A stretch of DNA of 64,000 nucleotides from Pseudomonas fluorescens (GCF_001307155.1 NZ_CP012830.1:682001-746000); one strand, 5' to 3'. Counted from the first letter of the stretch, positions 18,014-27,255 are shown. Numbers and translations: made by a program. Notes: generated by a model from the letters alone, not told the origin.

Positions 18014-18622
18014 ATGAAGTTGTATTTTTCGCCTCAAGCCTGCTCCCTTGCACCGCACATTGTTCTGCGTGAACTGCAGTTGCCATTCGAGCTGGTCCGC
18101 GTCGACAACCGAACGAAGAAGACCGGCGACGGTGCCAACTTTCTTGCGATCAATCCGAAAGGCTATGTCGCGGCGCTGCAACTGGATAACGGCGATGTGC
18201 TGACCGAGGGACCGGCAATCCTGCAATACCTGGCGGATCTTCGCCCGCTTGCCGGCCTTGCACCGACATGCGGATCCTGGGAAAGAGTGCGTTTGCAGGA
18301 GGTCCTGAACTTCATTTCGAGTGAGATTCACGGCGGCCTGGGACTGCTGTTCAACGTGCAGTTTCCTGATCAGGTGAAAGCGCTCTTCAAGGAGAAACTG
18401 TTCAAGCGGTTTGCCGTGCTGACCCAGACACTGGAACAACAGGATTATCTGCTGGGCGAACGCTTCAGCATCGCTGATGCCTATCTGTTCAGCGTACTGC
18501 GGTGGACTTCCTTGTTTGATATCGACCTGAAGCAATGGCCGTCGATGGAGCGTTTTCAGGTACGGATTGGCTCACGGCCTGCGGTAAGCGAGGCGCTGGC
18601 GGCGGAAGTGGCGCACGACTGA
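18014..18622 (+). CDS. glutathione S-transferase, beta-class-like
   Basis: A 202-residue GST. The thioredoxin-like N-terminal domain opens MKLYFSPQACSLAPHIVLRE, with the beta-class catalytic cysteine in the YFSPQACS region (Cys10), followed by INPKGYVAALQL and the glutathione-binding TEGPAILQYLADL. The helical C-terminal domain ends with GERFSIADAYLFSVLRW. It should conjugate glutathione to electrophiles. It is divergent from the LysR regulator. Confidence 0.88.
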   Translation: MKLYFSPQACSLAPHIVLRELQLPFELVRVDNRTKKTGDGANFLAINPKGYVAALQLDNGDVLTEGPAILQYLADLRPLAGLAPTCGSWERVRLQEVLNFISSEIHGGLGLLFNVQFPDQVKALFKEKLFKRFAVLTQTLEQQDYLLGERFSIADAYLFSVLRWTSLFDIDLKQWPSMERFQVRIGSRPAVSEALAAEVAHD

Positions 18623-18661
18623 AGATTGATTACCGGTGAATGACGTAGCTGGAAATGAACG

Positions 18662-18684
18662 CGGAGCCCGATTGCCGGGCTCCG
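18662..18684. terminator. terminator hairpin between the GST gene and the basic miniprotein gene
   Basis: CGGAGCCCG pairs with CGGGCTCCG across a 5-base loop, between two converging genes. No long T run is evident. Confidence 0.6.
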
Positions 18685-18695
18685 TCAAAGCGGGC

Positions 18696-18806
18696 TCAGT
18701 GCCCGAACACACCGACCTTTTTGGCCTTCTTGTCAGCGCGTTTTTCAACGGCTGTCTTGGTCGGTTTCTTTTTCGCCGCTTTCTTCGAATCCATGCCTTT
18801 GCTCAT
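18696..18806 (-). CDS. 36-residue lysine/alanine-rich basic miniprotein
   Basis: The product begins MSKGMDSKKAAKKKPTK and is dominated by Lys and Ala, ending KKVGVFGH. GGAG lies nine bases before the ATG at 18806. A longer reading to 18965 has no credible start site. Composition suggests a nucleic-acid-binding or intrinsically disordered protein. Function unknown. The GNAT gene is divergent about 100 bases away. Confidence 0.65.
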   Translation of the reverse strand: MSKGMDSKKAAKKKPTKTAVEKRADKKAKKVGVFGH

Positions 18807-18909
18807 GATGCACGCTCCACCAACTGGGAATATGAGATCAGGTATACACCTATCTCGCAGCGTTGGTTCTTTTATAATAGGCGCATTTTTCGCAGTGACC
18901 CTCTCGCAC

Positions 18910-19326
18910 ATGCCCAATACCCAGTACACCCAGCTTGCCGAGCCACTGTGGCCTTTGCTGAACAAGTTTTACCGCAGTCACCAGTCATCGATGAAAGCGG
19001 TTCGCGACGCTCAACTGTGGGTAGGCAAGCGCGACGAGATCATCGCCGGGCTCTGTTTGCGGCCGATGGCGGAGGGGTTTTGGCTGACGGGGTTATTTGT
19101 CGACCCGGCCCTTCGGGGACAAGGTATTGCGGGGGCGTTGATGGCCCAGGCGCTGGTGCAGATCAAGGCGCCGGTATGGCTGTTCTGCCACCCGGACTTG
19201 CGCAGTTTTTATGAGTGCAATGGCTTCACTGCGGACCCGTTGTTGCCCTATGCACTAGCCGAGCGCCTGGCTCGCTATAAACGCAACAAGCCGATGATCG
19301 CCATGGGCCTGGAGCCGGGCAGGTAA
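18910..19326 (+). CDS. GNAT family N-acetyltransferase
   Basis: A 138-residue compact acetyltransferase. GLFVDPALRGQGIAGALMAQAL is the acetyl-CoA binding motif and VWLFCHPDLRSFYECNGF the C-terminal strand with Y-x-x-x-GF. The start at 18910 (MPNTQYTQL) is chosen because the upstream open frame crosses the promoter of the divergent miniprotein gene. Substrate unknown. It converges on def with a 20-base gap. Confidence 0.82.
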   Translation: MPNTQYTQLAEPLWPLLNKFYRSHQSSMKAVRDAQLWVGKRDEIIAGLCLRPMAEGFWLTGLFVDPALRGQGIAGALMAQALVQIKAPVWLFCHPDLRSFYECNGFTADPLLPYALAERLARYKRNKPMIAMGLEPGR

Positions 19327-19346
19327 ACAGCGATCTTTTAGCGCCT

Positions 19347-19886
19347 TTAGTCATCAGCCGTCGGGTCGAGATCCGGGAACATCACCTCGGTAAACCCAAA
19401 CTTGCGAAAGTCGGTGATCCGCGACGGGTACAACCGGCCGATCAGGTGATCGCATTCGTGCTGCACCACTCGGGCGTGAAACCCCGAGGCGATTCGCACA
19501 ACCGGCTCGCCCTTGGGATCGAAGCCTTCATAACGAATGTGCTGATAACGCTCAACCGCCCCCCGCAGCCCCGGCACTGACAGGCAACCTTCGAAGCCCT
19601 CTTCCAGCGTCGGATCAAGTGGCGTAATCAACGGGTTGATCAAGATCGTCTGCGGTACGGCATCAGCGTCCGGGTAACGTTCACTGTGCTCGAAGCCGAA
19701 GATCACCAGTTGCAGGTCGACGCCGATCTGCGGGGCAGCCAGGCCAACGCCACCGACACTTTCCATGGTCTGGAACATGTCATCGATCAACTGCCACAGT
19801 TCCGGGCTGTCGAACATTTCGGCCGGTACCGGCGGAGCGATACGCAGCAGGCGCTCATCGCCCATTTTCAGAATTTCACGGATCAT
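19347..19886 (-). CDS. def: peptide deformylase
   Basis: A 179-residue metalloenzyme that removes the formyl group from new proteins. All three motifs are present: GVGLAAPQ (46-53), EGCLS (99-103) with the metal-binding cysteine C101, and HECDH (143-147) with the other two metal ligands and catalytic glutamate. It lies two bases after the YihY-family gene, so the two are probably cotranscribed. It is not next to fmt, so it is likely a second deformylase copy in this genome (inference). Confidence 0.93.
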   Translation of the reverse strand: MIREILKMGDERLLRIAPPVPAEMFDSPELWQLIDDMFQTMESVGGVGLAAPQIGVDLQLVIFGFEHSERYPDADAVPQTILINPLITPLDPTLEEGFEGCLSVPGLRGAVERYQHIRYEGFDPKGEPVVRIASGFHARVVQHECDHLIGRLYPSRITDFRKFGFTEVMFPDLDPTADD

Positions 19887-19888
19887 CG

Positions 19889-20833
19889 TCAGGCTTCGTC
19901 AGTGGTCGGGTTGAGCGAGTGGTCCCGGCCCAGTCCCGAAACGTGTTGTTTTTCGTCGTGTTCACCGAAGCCCTTGGCGCCAGGATGCTTGCCTTCGGTC
20001 GACATGTGATCGATCACCGCATTCATTTCCGCGCCGAGCAACAGCACCGCAGCGGAAATATAGAAGTACAACAACAGCACAATGATCGCGCCGATACTGC
20101 CATACATGGCATTGTAGTTGGCGAAGGTTTTGACGTAGTAACCAAAACCCAGCGAAGCGATGATCCACACCACCACTGCCAGAACCGAGCCCGGTGTGAT
20201 GAAGCGAAACCGCTGTTTCACATCAGGCATCACGTAGTACATCAAGGCGACCGCGACCATCAGCAATATGACGATCACCGGCCAGCGCAGTATCGTCCAC
20301 AGCGTGACGATGAACTCTTCCATGCCGATCTGTGACGCAATCCATTCCATCACTTGCGGGCCGAGCACCATCAAGGCGGCAGCGACCAGCAGCATGCCGG
20401 CGATACCCACGGTGTAGAAGACCGACAGCGGAAAGCGCTTCCAGATCGGCCGGCCTTCGACCACATCGTAGGCTGCGTTCATCGCGCTCATCATCAGCCG
20501 CACACCCGCCGAGGCGGTCCACAGGGCGATGACGATACCCACCGAGAGCAATCCACCCTTGGATTGCTGGAGCTGGTCAATCACCGGGTTCACTTGTTCC
20601 AGCGCTTGCGGCGGCAATACCAGCTCTGTCTGAAGGCGCAGCCAGGAAAAGAAATCCGGCAGGTGCAGGAAACCGATCAGGGCAATCAGGAACAGAATGA
20701 AGGGAAACAGCGAGAACAGCATCTGATAGGCCAGCGCCGAGGCATACGTCGACATCTCGTCATTAATAAACTCGGTGACGGTGCGCATCATCACGCGGTG
20801 CAAGGGCAAGCCTTTCAACTCGGGGAACATCAT
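19889..20833 (-). CDS. YihY/BrkB-family inner-membrane protein
   Basis: A 314-residue integral membrane protein with about six helices. Family features include [25 protein letters not shown] near the N terminus, [20 protein letters not shown], and [20 protein letters not shown] near the C terminus, followed by a hydrophilic tail. These proteins were once called ribonuclease BN in error; their function is undefined. It is the first gene of a tight pair with def. Confidence 0.88.
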   Translation of the reverse strand: MMFPELKGLPLHRVMMRTVTEFINDEMSTYASALAYQMLFSLFPFILFLIALIGFLHLPDFFSWLRLQTELVLPPQALEQVNPVIDQLQQSKGGLLSVGIVIALWTASAGVRLMMSAMNAAYDVVEGRPIWKRFPLSVFYTVGIAGMLLVAAALMVLGPQVMEWIASQIGMEEFIVTLWTILRWPVIVILLMVAVALMYYVMPDVKQRFRFITPGSVLAVVVWIIASLGFGYYVKTFANYNAMYGSIGAIIVLLLYFYISAAVLLLGAEMNAVIDHMSTEGKHPGAKGFGEHDEKQHVSGLGRDHSLNPTTDEA

Positions 20834-20963
20834 AGCGTCTCCTTTCGCCGCAAAAAGGTTGAAGTCGGGGGCGACTCAGGGGGCCGTTTTCTACATCAAA
20901 GTAACCTACTTGGCGACTTTGGAACAATTTCGGGGGGGATTCATAACAATAAGCCACAGAAAA

Positions 20964-20985
20964 ACGGCCATCCTCGGATGGCCGT
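20964..20985 (-). terminator. terminator of the CsbD-family gene
   Basis: ACGGCCATCC pairs with GGATGGCCGT across two bases. On the minus strand it is followed by TTTTCTG. It lies about 28 bases past the csbD-like stop codon. Confidence 0.8.
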
Positions 20986-21012
20986 CACACTGCACTAAAA
21001 CAGGTTATCGGG

Positions 21013-21204
21013 TCAGATTTTATCGATGGTTTTCTTGATCGCGTCTTTAGCCTTGCCGAGCGCTTGCTGGGCTTCGCCTTTCTTCTCCTGAAGCTTGCCT
21101 TCGGCTCGCAACTTGGGATTGTCGGTGGCTTTACCCACACCTTGCTTGACGTTGCCGACCGCTTCGTTGGCCAGGCCTTTAACTTTATCGCCAGTGCTGC
21201 TCAT
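21013..21204 (-). CDS. CsbD-family stress-response protein
   Basis: A 63-residue, highly charged helical protein. It starts MSSTGDKVKGLANEAVGNVK and has the family pattern of repeated KG/GxA units (KLRAEGKLQEKKGEAQQALGKAKD). The start at 21204 follows AGGAG, whereas the longer reading to 21228 has no ribosome site. Relatives are induced under general stress. Stand-alone gene with its own terminator. Confidence 0.9.
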   Translation of the reverse strand: MSSTGDKVKGLANEAVGNVKQGVGKATDNPKLRAEGKLQEKKGEAQQALGKAKDAIKKTIDKI

Positions 21205-21401
21205 GGTATTTCTCCTGTGAACACTCAAAGGTCAGTGACTACGTAGAGGTTGACCGAAGGGTGTTGCACAGAGTTTCATTTATTTTCACCCGGTCATTTC
21301 AACCGCACATGCAGGTTGGGCTTTATGTTTGCAGGCTTTGCCCCGAGAATGCGCAACGTATTCAGGCCGTGGCGCTGAAGATCCAATCCCGTAGGAACGT
21401 T

Positions 21402-21779
21402 ATGAAACTCGATAAAAAGCAGGCCATTGCCCGCAGAAACCAGGAACTCGGCGGTGCAGTGCTTGGCGTCAACAACTGCCATTTCACCGAATTGAACCGC
21501 AACCGCAATATCTGGTGGTTTGATATCCCGGTTGCGCGCCTGGCCATTGGTCAGTACGAATGGGTTCACCTGCTGATGTACACGCCGGCCACCGACGAAC
21601 TGCTGCACCTGAAAGTGCCGACGGTGTTCCTGCGCGAGAAGCTCGAAGGCCTGGTGGTGCGCAATGAAGGCAAGCGCAAGGCGGCCCTGAGCCTGGAACT
21701 GAGCGCTGACAAGGACTCGTACCTTCAGGACATGCGCCCGGCCGGTACCAACGTCAACTTCGCGCAGTTCCGCCTCTAA
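21402..21779 (+). CDS. conserved hypothetical protein, 125 residues
   Basis: The product starts MKLDKKQAIARRNQELGGAVLG and contains NIWWFDIPVARLAIGQYEWVHLLMYTPATDELLHLKVPT. The pattern suggests a small alpha/beta protein without membrane segments. I do not recognise the family. The start at 21402 follows a short GTAGGAACG region; the open frame extends upstream to 21261 without support. A short hairpin follows at about 21806-21821. Confidence 0.65.
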   Translation: MKLDKKQAIARRNQELGGAVLGVNNCHFTELNRNRNIWWFDIPVARLAIGQYEWVHLLMYTPATDELLHLKVPTVFLREKLEGLVVRNEGKRKAALSLELSADKDSYLQDMRPAGTNVNFAQFRL

Positions 21780-21863
21780 CAGCAAAAGATCTGAAGAAAC
21801 AAAAAGCCCCGCAAATGCGGCAATGCTGTTCACTTAAGGAAGTCTGGAGGCCTGAGAAGTATC

Positions 21864-21954
21864 TGTGGCGAGGGGGCTTGCTCCCGCTGGACTGCGTAGC
21901 AGGCCCAATTCAGGGTCGCTTCGCGCCCCAACGGGGGCAAGCCCCCTCGCCACA
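21864..21954. repeat. REPIN (TGTGGCGAGGGGGC ... GCCCCCTCGCCACA)
   Basis: Two inverted REP halves with TGTGGCGAG ends surround about 40 bases. It lies between converging genes, just before the fadD1 terminator. Confidence 0.88.
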
Positions 21955-21975
21955 AAAAACGATCCAGGTATCTGA

Positions 21976-22004
21976 AAAAAAGCCCCGCATCTGCGGGGCT
22001 TTTG
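21976..22004. terminator. strong bidirectional terminator after fadD1
   Basis: AAAAGCCCCGCA pairs with TGCGGGGCTTTT across two bases. It lies immediately after the fadD1 stop codon (minus strand) and downstream of the convergent 125-residue gene. Confidence 0.88.
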
Positions 22005-22006
22005 TT

Positions 22007-23707
22007 TTAGGCGCTGACCTTCTTCAAGCCGAGTTTCTTCAGCTCTTCGTCGCGCAGTTCGCGACGCAGGATCTTGCCGACGTTGGTGGTCGGCAGCGCA
22101 TCGCGGAACTCGATGGCTCTCGGCACTTTGTAGCCGGTGACGTTGGCACGCATGTGCGTCATCACCTGCTCTTTGGTCAGGGTTACCCCCGGTTTGGCGA
22201 CGATGAAAATCTTGATCGCCTCGCCCGACTTCTCGTCCGGTACACCAATGGCTGCGCATTGCAGTACGCCCGGCAAGGTGGCCAGTACGTCTTCGAGCTC
22301 GTTCGGATAGACGTTGAAACCGGAGACCAGAATCATGTCTTTCTTGCGATCGACAATGCGCATGTAGCCGTCTGGCTGGATCAGCGCGATGTCACCGGTC
22401 TTCAACCAGCCTTCGCTGTCGAGGATTTCATCGGTGGCTTCCTGGCGCTGCCAGTAGCCTTTCATCACTTGCGGACCTTTCACGCACAGTTCGCCGATTT
22501 CGCCCAACGGCTGTTCAACGCCGGCGTCATCGATGACTTTGCACAGGGTCGACGGAACCGGAATACCGATCGTGCCTATCTGAATGTTCTGGTTTGGATT
22601 GACGGTGGCCACCGGGCTGGTTTCGGTCATGCCGTAACCTTCGCAGATGGCGCAACCGGTGACGGCTTTCCAACGCTCGGCAGCGGCCAGTTGCAGGGCC
22701 ATGCCACCGGACAGGGTGATTTTCAGGCCTGAAAAATCCAGCTTGCGGAACGCTTCGTTGTTACACAGCGCCACGAACAAGGTGTTCAGGCCGACGAAAC
22801 CGCTGAACTTCCACTTCGACAGTTCCTTGACCATCGCCGGCAGGTCGCGCGGATTGCTGATCAGGATGTTGTGGTTGCCAATCAGCATCATCGCCATGCA
22901 ATGAAAGGTGAAGGCATAGATGTGGTACAGCGGCAGCGGCGTGATGAGGATTTCGCAACCTTCATTCAGGTTGGAACCCATCAGCGCCCGGCACTGCATC
23001 ATGTTCGCCACCAGGTTGCGGTGGGTCAGCATTGCACCCTTGGCCACGCCGGTGGTGCCGCCGGTGTATTGCAGCACGGCAACGTCGCTGCTGGCCGGGT
23101 TGGCTTCGGTTACGGGCTGGCCATGGCCTTTGCTCAACACGTCATTGAACTTGACGGCCTTGGGCAGGTGATAGGCCGGAACCATCTTCTTCACGTACTT
23201 GATGACGCTGTTGATCAGCAAGCGCTTGAGCGGTGGCAGCAGGTCGGCCACTTCGGTGACGATGACGTGCTTGACGCCTGTCTTGGGCACCACGGCCTCG
23301 GCCAGGTGCGCCATGTTCGCCAGGCACACCAGCGCTTTGGCGCCGGAGTCGTTGAATTGGTGTTCCATTTCCCGCGCGGTGTACAGCGGGTTGGTGTTGA
23401 CCACGATCAAGCCAGCGCGGATGGCACCGAATACGGCGATCGGGTATTGCAACAGGTTTGGCAGTTGTACGGCAATTCGATCACCCGGCTGCAAATCGGT
23501 ATGCTGTTGCAGGTAAGCAGCAAAAGCACCGGACAATTCATACAGCTCACCGTAGGTGAGTGTCTTGCCGAGGTTACTAAAGGCCGGTTTGTTGGCGAAG
23601 CGTTGGCAGGATTGCTTTAACACTGCCTGAATATTCGGATACTCGTCTGGATTGATCTCGGCAGCAATTCCAGCTGGGTACTTATCCTTCCAAAAGTCTT
23701 CGATCAT
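22007..23707 (-). CDS. fadD1: long-chain fatty acid-CoA ligase FadD1
   Basis: A 566-residue acyl-CoA synthetase of the adenylate-forming family. The P-loop-like motif YTGGTTGVAKG is at 214-224, followed by YGMTETSPVATVNP, GWLKTGDIALIQPDGYMRIVDRKKD and the C-terminal lysine region GKILRRELR. It activates fatty acids for beta-oxidation or phospholipid use. It is the downstream member of a tandem pair about 380 bases apart, as in P. aeruginosa PA3299-PA3300, and is named by that synteny. Confidence 0.9.
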   Translation of the reverse strand: MIEDFWKDKYPAGIAAEINPDEYPNIQAVLKQSCQRFANKPAFSNLGKTLTYGELYELSGAFAAYLQQHTDLQPGDRIAVQLPNLLQYPIAVFGAIRAGLIVVNTNPLYTAREMEHQFNDSGAKALVCLANMAHLAEAVVPKTGVKHVIVTEVADLLPPLKRLLINSVIKYVKKMVPAYHLPKAVKFNDVLSKGHGQPVTEANPASSDVAVLQYTGGTTGVAKGAMLTHRNLVANMMQCRALMGSNLNEGCEILITPLPLYHIYAFTFHCMAMMLIGNHNILISNPRDLPAMVKELSKWKFSGFVGLNTLFVALCNNEAFRKLDFSGLKITLSGGMALQLAAAERWKAVTGCAICEGYGMTETSPVATVNPNQNIQIGTIGIPVPSTLCKVIDDAGVEQPLGEIGELCVKGPQVMKGYWQRQEATDEILDSEGWLKTGDIALIQPDGYMRIVDRKKDMILVSGFNVYPNELEDVLATLPGVLQCAAIGVPDEKSGEAIKIFIVAKPGVTLTKEQVMTHMRANVTGYKVPRAIEFRDALPTTNVGKILRRELRDEELKKLGLKKVSA

Positions 23708-24087
23708 GGAAGCCCACTCCTCAGCAACGCGAATTCTTCACCGCATTTTGCGATTATTATTGGTGTCTTTTTGTTGGTGAATCTGGCCTTTACCTAGGCC
23801 GAGAAGTCACAAAGCGCGCCGAGAGTAGCAGCTTTGCCAAGGCCCTACTAGAGCCAAAAGAAGCCCCTACAGTCACTTTAATGACTCAAGACCTGTAAAT
23901 GGTCTGTTTTAGAGCAAAAAATCTATACTCCCTTGAAACGCCCTGAAATTGGCGTTTACCCCCGCTGAAAAGCATCGCGGGCAAGCCTTGTTCCTACGGA
24001 TTTGTGTCGTGCCACAATTGGCTGATCGACACTAAACCTGTAGGAGCAAAGCTTGCCCGCGATCGCACGAAGCGCGGCCTCTAACGA
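23708..24087. other. 380-base region between the fadD genes: promoter of fadD1 plus a REPIN
   Basis: The fadD1-proximal part is AT-rich and should contain its promoter. A REPIN occupies 23974-24063. I found no clear fatty-acid regulator (PsrA or FadR) palindrome and no small gene. Confidence 0.5.
23974..24063. repeat. REPIN (ATCGCGGGCAAGC ... GCTTGCCCGCGAT)
   Basis: Inverted halves ATCGCGGGCAAGC..TTCCTAC and TGTAGGAGCAAAGCTTGCCCGC, here with the TAGGAGC ends facing inward. It is the reverse layout to the TGTGGCGAG elements elsewhere in the window. It lies between codirectional fadD genes. Confidence 0.8.
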
Positions 24088-25776
24088 TTACGCGATATCG
24101 CGCAGCTCCCGTCGCAGGATCTTGCCCACTGGCGTCATCGGCAGCGACTCGCGCAGCACGATGTGCTTGGGCACCTTGTAGGCGGTGAAGTTTTCCTTGC
24201 AGTAGGCCTTCAGCTCTTCAAGGCTGATCCCCGCTTCACGCGCTACCACGAAGAGCTTCACCGCTTCCCCGGAACGTTCGTCCGGCACACCGATCACCGC
24301 GCAGTTGGCGACTTTCGGGTGCGCCATGACCACATCCTCGATTTCGTTCGGGTAAACGTTGAAACCCGAAACGATGATCATGTCTTTCTTGCGATCGACA
24401 ATCCGTACGAATCCGTCCGGGTCGATCACCGCGATGTCGCCGGACTTGAACCAGCCGTCGGCATCCAGCACTTCGGCGGTGGCTTCGGGTTTCTGCCAGT
24501 AGCCTTTCATGATTTGCGGGCCCTTGATGCACAGCTCGCCGCGCTCGCCCAGGGGCTGTTCGACACCGTCATCATTGATGACTTTCAACGTGGTACCCGG
24601 CACCGGCAGGCCGACCGTGCCAATACGCGACTTGTCGCCATACGGATTGGTGCAGGCCACTGGCGAGGTTTCGGTCAAGCCGTAGCCTTCGGTGATCCGG
24701 CAACCGGTTATCTGCTCCCAGCGTTCGGCGGTGGCCTTGACCAGTGCGGTGCCGCCGGAGTTGGTGAGTTTGAGGCTCGAGAAGTCCAGGGTCTTGAAGT
24801 TCGGATGATCCATCAACGCGACGAACAGCGTGTTGAGCCCCAGCAGCGCCGAGAACCGCCAGTTTTTCAGCTCCTTGATGAAACCGGCGATGTCCCGTGG
24901 ATTGGTGATCAACACGTTGTGGTTGCCGGTCACCATCATGCACATGCAGTTCGCTGTGAAGGCATAGATGTGGTACAGCGGCAGCGGCGCGATCATCACT
25001 TCCTGACCTTCACGCAGCAGCGGTTTGCCATCGCTGCCGAACTGGCCAAGACAGGCGCGGGCCTGCTGCATGTTGGCGACCAGATTGCCGTGGGTCAGCA
25101 TCGCACCCTTGGCCAGCCCGGTAGTGCCGCCGGTGTATTGCAGCACGGCGACATCATCGAGGCTGACGTTCTGCGGCTTGATGCTTTGACCTCGGCCCAG
25201 GCGCAGCGCGCTCTTGAAGGAAATCGCCTGCGGCAGGTCGTAGGTCGGGACCATCTTCTTGACCTTGTCGACCACGGTGTTGATCAGCCAGCCCTTGGCG
25301 GTCGGCATCAGGTCGCCCATCTTCGCTTCGATCAGGTACTGAATCTCGGTGTCGGGCAGTACTTCCTGGACCTTCTGCCCGAACATGTTCAGGTACACCA
25401 GCGCCCGGGCACCGGAGTCCTTGAACTGGTGACGCATCTCACGCGCGGTGTACAGCGGGTTGGTGTTGACCACAATCAGCCCGGCTCGCAACGCGCCGAA
25501 CACGGCAATCGGGTAATGCAGGACATTGGGCATCTGCACCGCGATGCGATCACCGGGCAACAGGTCGGTCTGTGTTTGCAGGTAGCCAGCGAACGCCGCG
25601 CTATAGCGCTCAAGCTCGGCATAGGTGAGCGTCACACCCATGTTGCTGAACGCCGGACGGTCAGCGAATTTCTTGCAGGAACGCTCGAACACCTCGATCA
25701 CCGACTTGTAGGCACCCGGTTCGATATCATTGGGTACGCCGGCCGGGCGTTTGTCATTCCAGAAATCAGGTTGCAT
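24088..25776 (-). CDS. fadD2: long-chain fatty acid-CoA ligase FadD2
   Basis: A 562-residue paralogue of FadD1 with YTGGTTGLAKGAML, YGLTETSPVACTNP, WFKSGDIAVIDPDGFVRIVDRKKD and the terminal GKILRREL. The start at 25776 (MQPDFWND) follows AGAGGA with eight bases spacing and gives the normal family length. The reading frame stays open to 26037 because it passes through a MITE-like element; those 87 extra residues are not part of the protein. The hydrolase and MaoC genes are divergent from it, as around P. aeruginosa PA3300-PA3302. Confidence 0.9.
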   Translation of the reverse strand: MQPDFWNDKRPAGVPNDIEPGAYKSVIEVFERSCKKFADRPAFSNMGVTLTYAELERYSAAFAGYLQTQTDLLPGDRIAVQMPNVLHYPIAVFGALRAGLIVVNTNPLYTAREMRHQFKDSGARALVYLNMFGQKVQEVLPDTEIQYLIEAKMGDLMPTAKGWLINTVVDKVKKMVPTYDLPQAISFKSALRLGRGQSIKPQNVSLDDVAVLQYTGGTTGLAKGAMLTHGNLVANMQQARACLGQFGSDGKPLLREGQEVMIAPLPLYHIYAFTANCMCMMVTGNHNVLITNPRDIAGFIKELKNWRFSALLGLNTLFVALMDHPNFKTLDFSSLKLTNSGGTALVKATAERWEQITGCRITEGYGLTETSPVACTNPYGDKSRIGTVGLPVPGTTLKVINDDGVEQPLGERGELCIKGPQIMKGYWQKPEATAEVLDADGWFKSGDIAVIDPDGFVRIVDRKKDMIIVSGFNVYPNEIEDVVMAHPKVANCAVIGVPDERSGEAVKLFVVAREAGISLEELKAYCKENFTAYKVPKHIVLRESLPMTPVGKILRRELRDIA

Positions 25777-25847
25777 TGTACTTGTCCTCTTTACCTGAGC
25801 GAATCCGGGCCGCTCTCTGTGACGCTGAAAAGCGGGGCTTCTGGGAC

Positions 25848-26117
25848 CTAGGGTCTGTTGACGCTTGGTGACGACCGCGACGGCGACCCATTTGGCGCAG
25901 GGCAAGGCGCGAGGAACGCGATTTGGTCGTTCCAAATAAGTTCCGAGCAACGCCGCCCTGCGCCAAATGGGTCCCGTCCCTTCGGGTTGCGCGCCAACGT
26001 GCGCGAGGCTGCGTTGCAGGATTTGCCAAGGGAACAACCATTAGCGGCATCCCGCGCCTTGCCTCGCACACGCTGGCATCGCAACGCGGTTCGCCACCAA
26101 GCGTCAACAGACCCTAG
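25848..26117. mobile_element. MITE-like element, 270 bp, with 23-base perfect terminal inverted repeats
   Basis: The ends 25848-25870 and 26095-26117 are exact reverse complements, starting CTAGGGTCTGTTGACGC. Inside is a second perfect 17-base inverted pair (25887-25903 with 25955-25971, CCCATTTGGCGCAGGGC) and a small ATTTGG/CCAAAT hairpin at 25921-25937. It encodes no transposase. The CTAG at each outer end would fit insertion at a TA or YTAR target as used by IS5-type transposases, but the parent element is not identifiable here. It sits between fadD2 and the divergent hydrolase gene. Confidence 0.8.
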
Positions 26118-26268
26118 CAGCTATGGTGATTCAGGCAAATATACGCACCAGCTTCATTGACAGTGTGAATCTTGCTGCTGAGGGACACCCACATCGCACG
26201 TCCTGCGGTTGATGAGCTATACAATGCAACGACGCCGCACCTAAACAAAACCGTGCAAAGGAATCGCC

Positions 26269-27213
26269 ATGATCCACGACACTTTCTGGTTGACCGCGAG
26301 CGATCACAGTCGACTTTTCGTCAACCAGTGGTTGCCTGAAGGCCCGCTGAAGGCGGTGATTCTGCTGTCCCACGGTATGGCTGAACACAGCGGTCGTTAT
26401 GCGCGGCTGGCGCAGGTTTTATGTGCCGAGGGTTACGGCGTCTATGCGCTGGACCAGCGCGGTCATGGCAAAACCGCCGAATACGGCCTGCTCGGGCATT
26501 TCGCCGATCAGGACGGCTGGTGCAAAGTGGTCGGTGATCTGGCCAGCCTCAATCAGCACATCGGTCAGCACCATCCGGGCGTACCGATCGTACTGCTCGG
26601 TCACAGCATGGGCAGTTACATCGCCCAGGCGTACCTGCTGCACCACAGCGCCAGCCTGCACGCTGCCGTGCTCAGTGGCTCGAACTTCCAGCCCGTCGCG
26701 CTTTACCGAGTAGCGCGCCTGATTGCGCGTTTCGAACGCTGGCGCCAGGGGCCTACCGGTCGCAGTGCACTGATCGAGTGGTTGTCGTTCGGTTCATTCA
26801 ACAAGCCCTTCAAGCCTCATCGCACTCGATTCGACTGGCTCAGCCGCGACCCGGACGAAGTCGACAAGTACGTCCACGACCCGCTCTGCGGCTACCGTTG
26901 CACCAACCAGCTGTGGATCGACCTGCTCGGCGGCTTGCAGCAAATCAGCAAAGCGTCCAATCTCGCGGAGATCGATCCGGGCCTGCCGTTGCTGGTGATC
27001 GGTGGTGAATGTGATCCAGTGAGCGAAGGCAAACGTCTCAAGGCTCTGGCCGACGCACTGCGCGGCGCCGGCAACCAGTGCATGCAACTGAATATCTACC
27101 CGCAAGCCCGGCACGAACTGTTCAACGAGAGCAACCGCGATGAAGTGACCGCGGACCTGCTCAAATGGCTGGCTGAGGCATTGAGCCATCGCCGGCCACC
27201 CCGAACCGAATAA
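26269..27213 (+). CDS. alpha/beta hydrolase, monoacylglycerol lipase / lysophospholipase-like
   Basis: A 314-residue hydrolase of the monoglyceride-lipase type. LSHGMAEHSGRY is the oxyanion-hole region, DQRGHGKTA lies at 62-70, the nucleophile is S113 in GHSMG (111-115), and the acid and histidine lie in GGECDPVSEG and ARHELFNE. It probably releases fatty acids from acylglycerols or lysophospholipids, which the adjacent FadD enzymes would activate. It is the first gene of a pair with the MaoC gene. Confidence 0.87.
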   Translation: MIHDTFWLTASDHSRLFVNQWLPEGPLKAVILLSHGMAEHSGRYARLAQVLCAEGYGVYALDQRGHGKTAEYGLLGHFADQDGWCKVVGDLASLNQHIGQHHPGVPIVLLGHSMGSYIAQAYLLHHSASLHAAVLSGSNFQPVALYRVARLIARFERWRQGPTGRSALIEWLSFGSFNKPFKPHRTRFDWLSRDPDEVDKYVHDPLCGYRCTNQLWIDLLGGLQQISKASNLAEIDPGLPLLVIGGECDPVSEGKRLKALADALRGAGNQCMQLNIYPQARHELFNESNRDEVTADLLKWLAEALSHRRPPRTE

Positions 27214-27255
27214 TGTTTGGTTATTACACTTAACTCGTCACAGGATTCAAGACAC

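Noticed and set aside
24163-25851. 562-codon + strand frame opposite fadD2
   Set aside because: Antisense shadow; composition biased to His, Arg, Gln and Val, no motif, and fadD2 is unambiguous.
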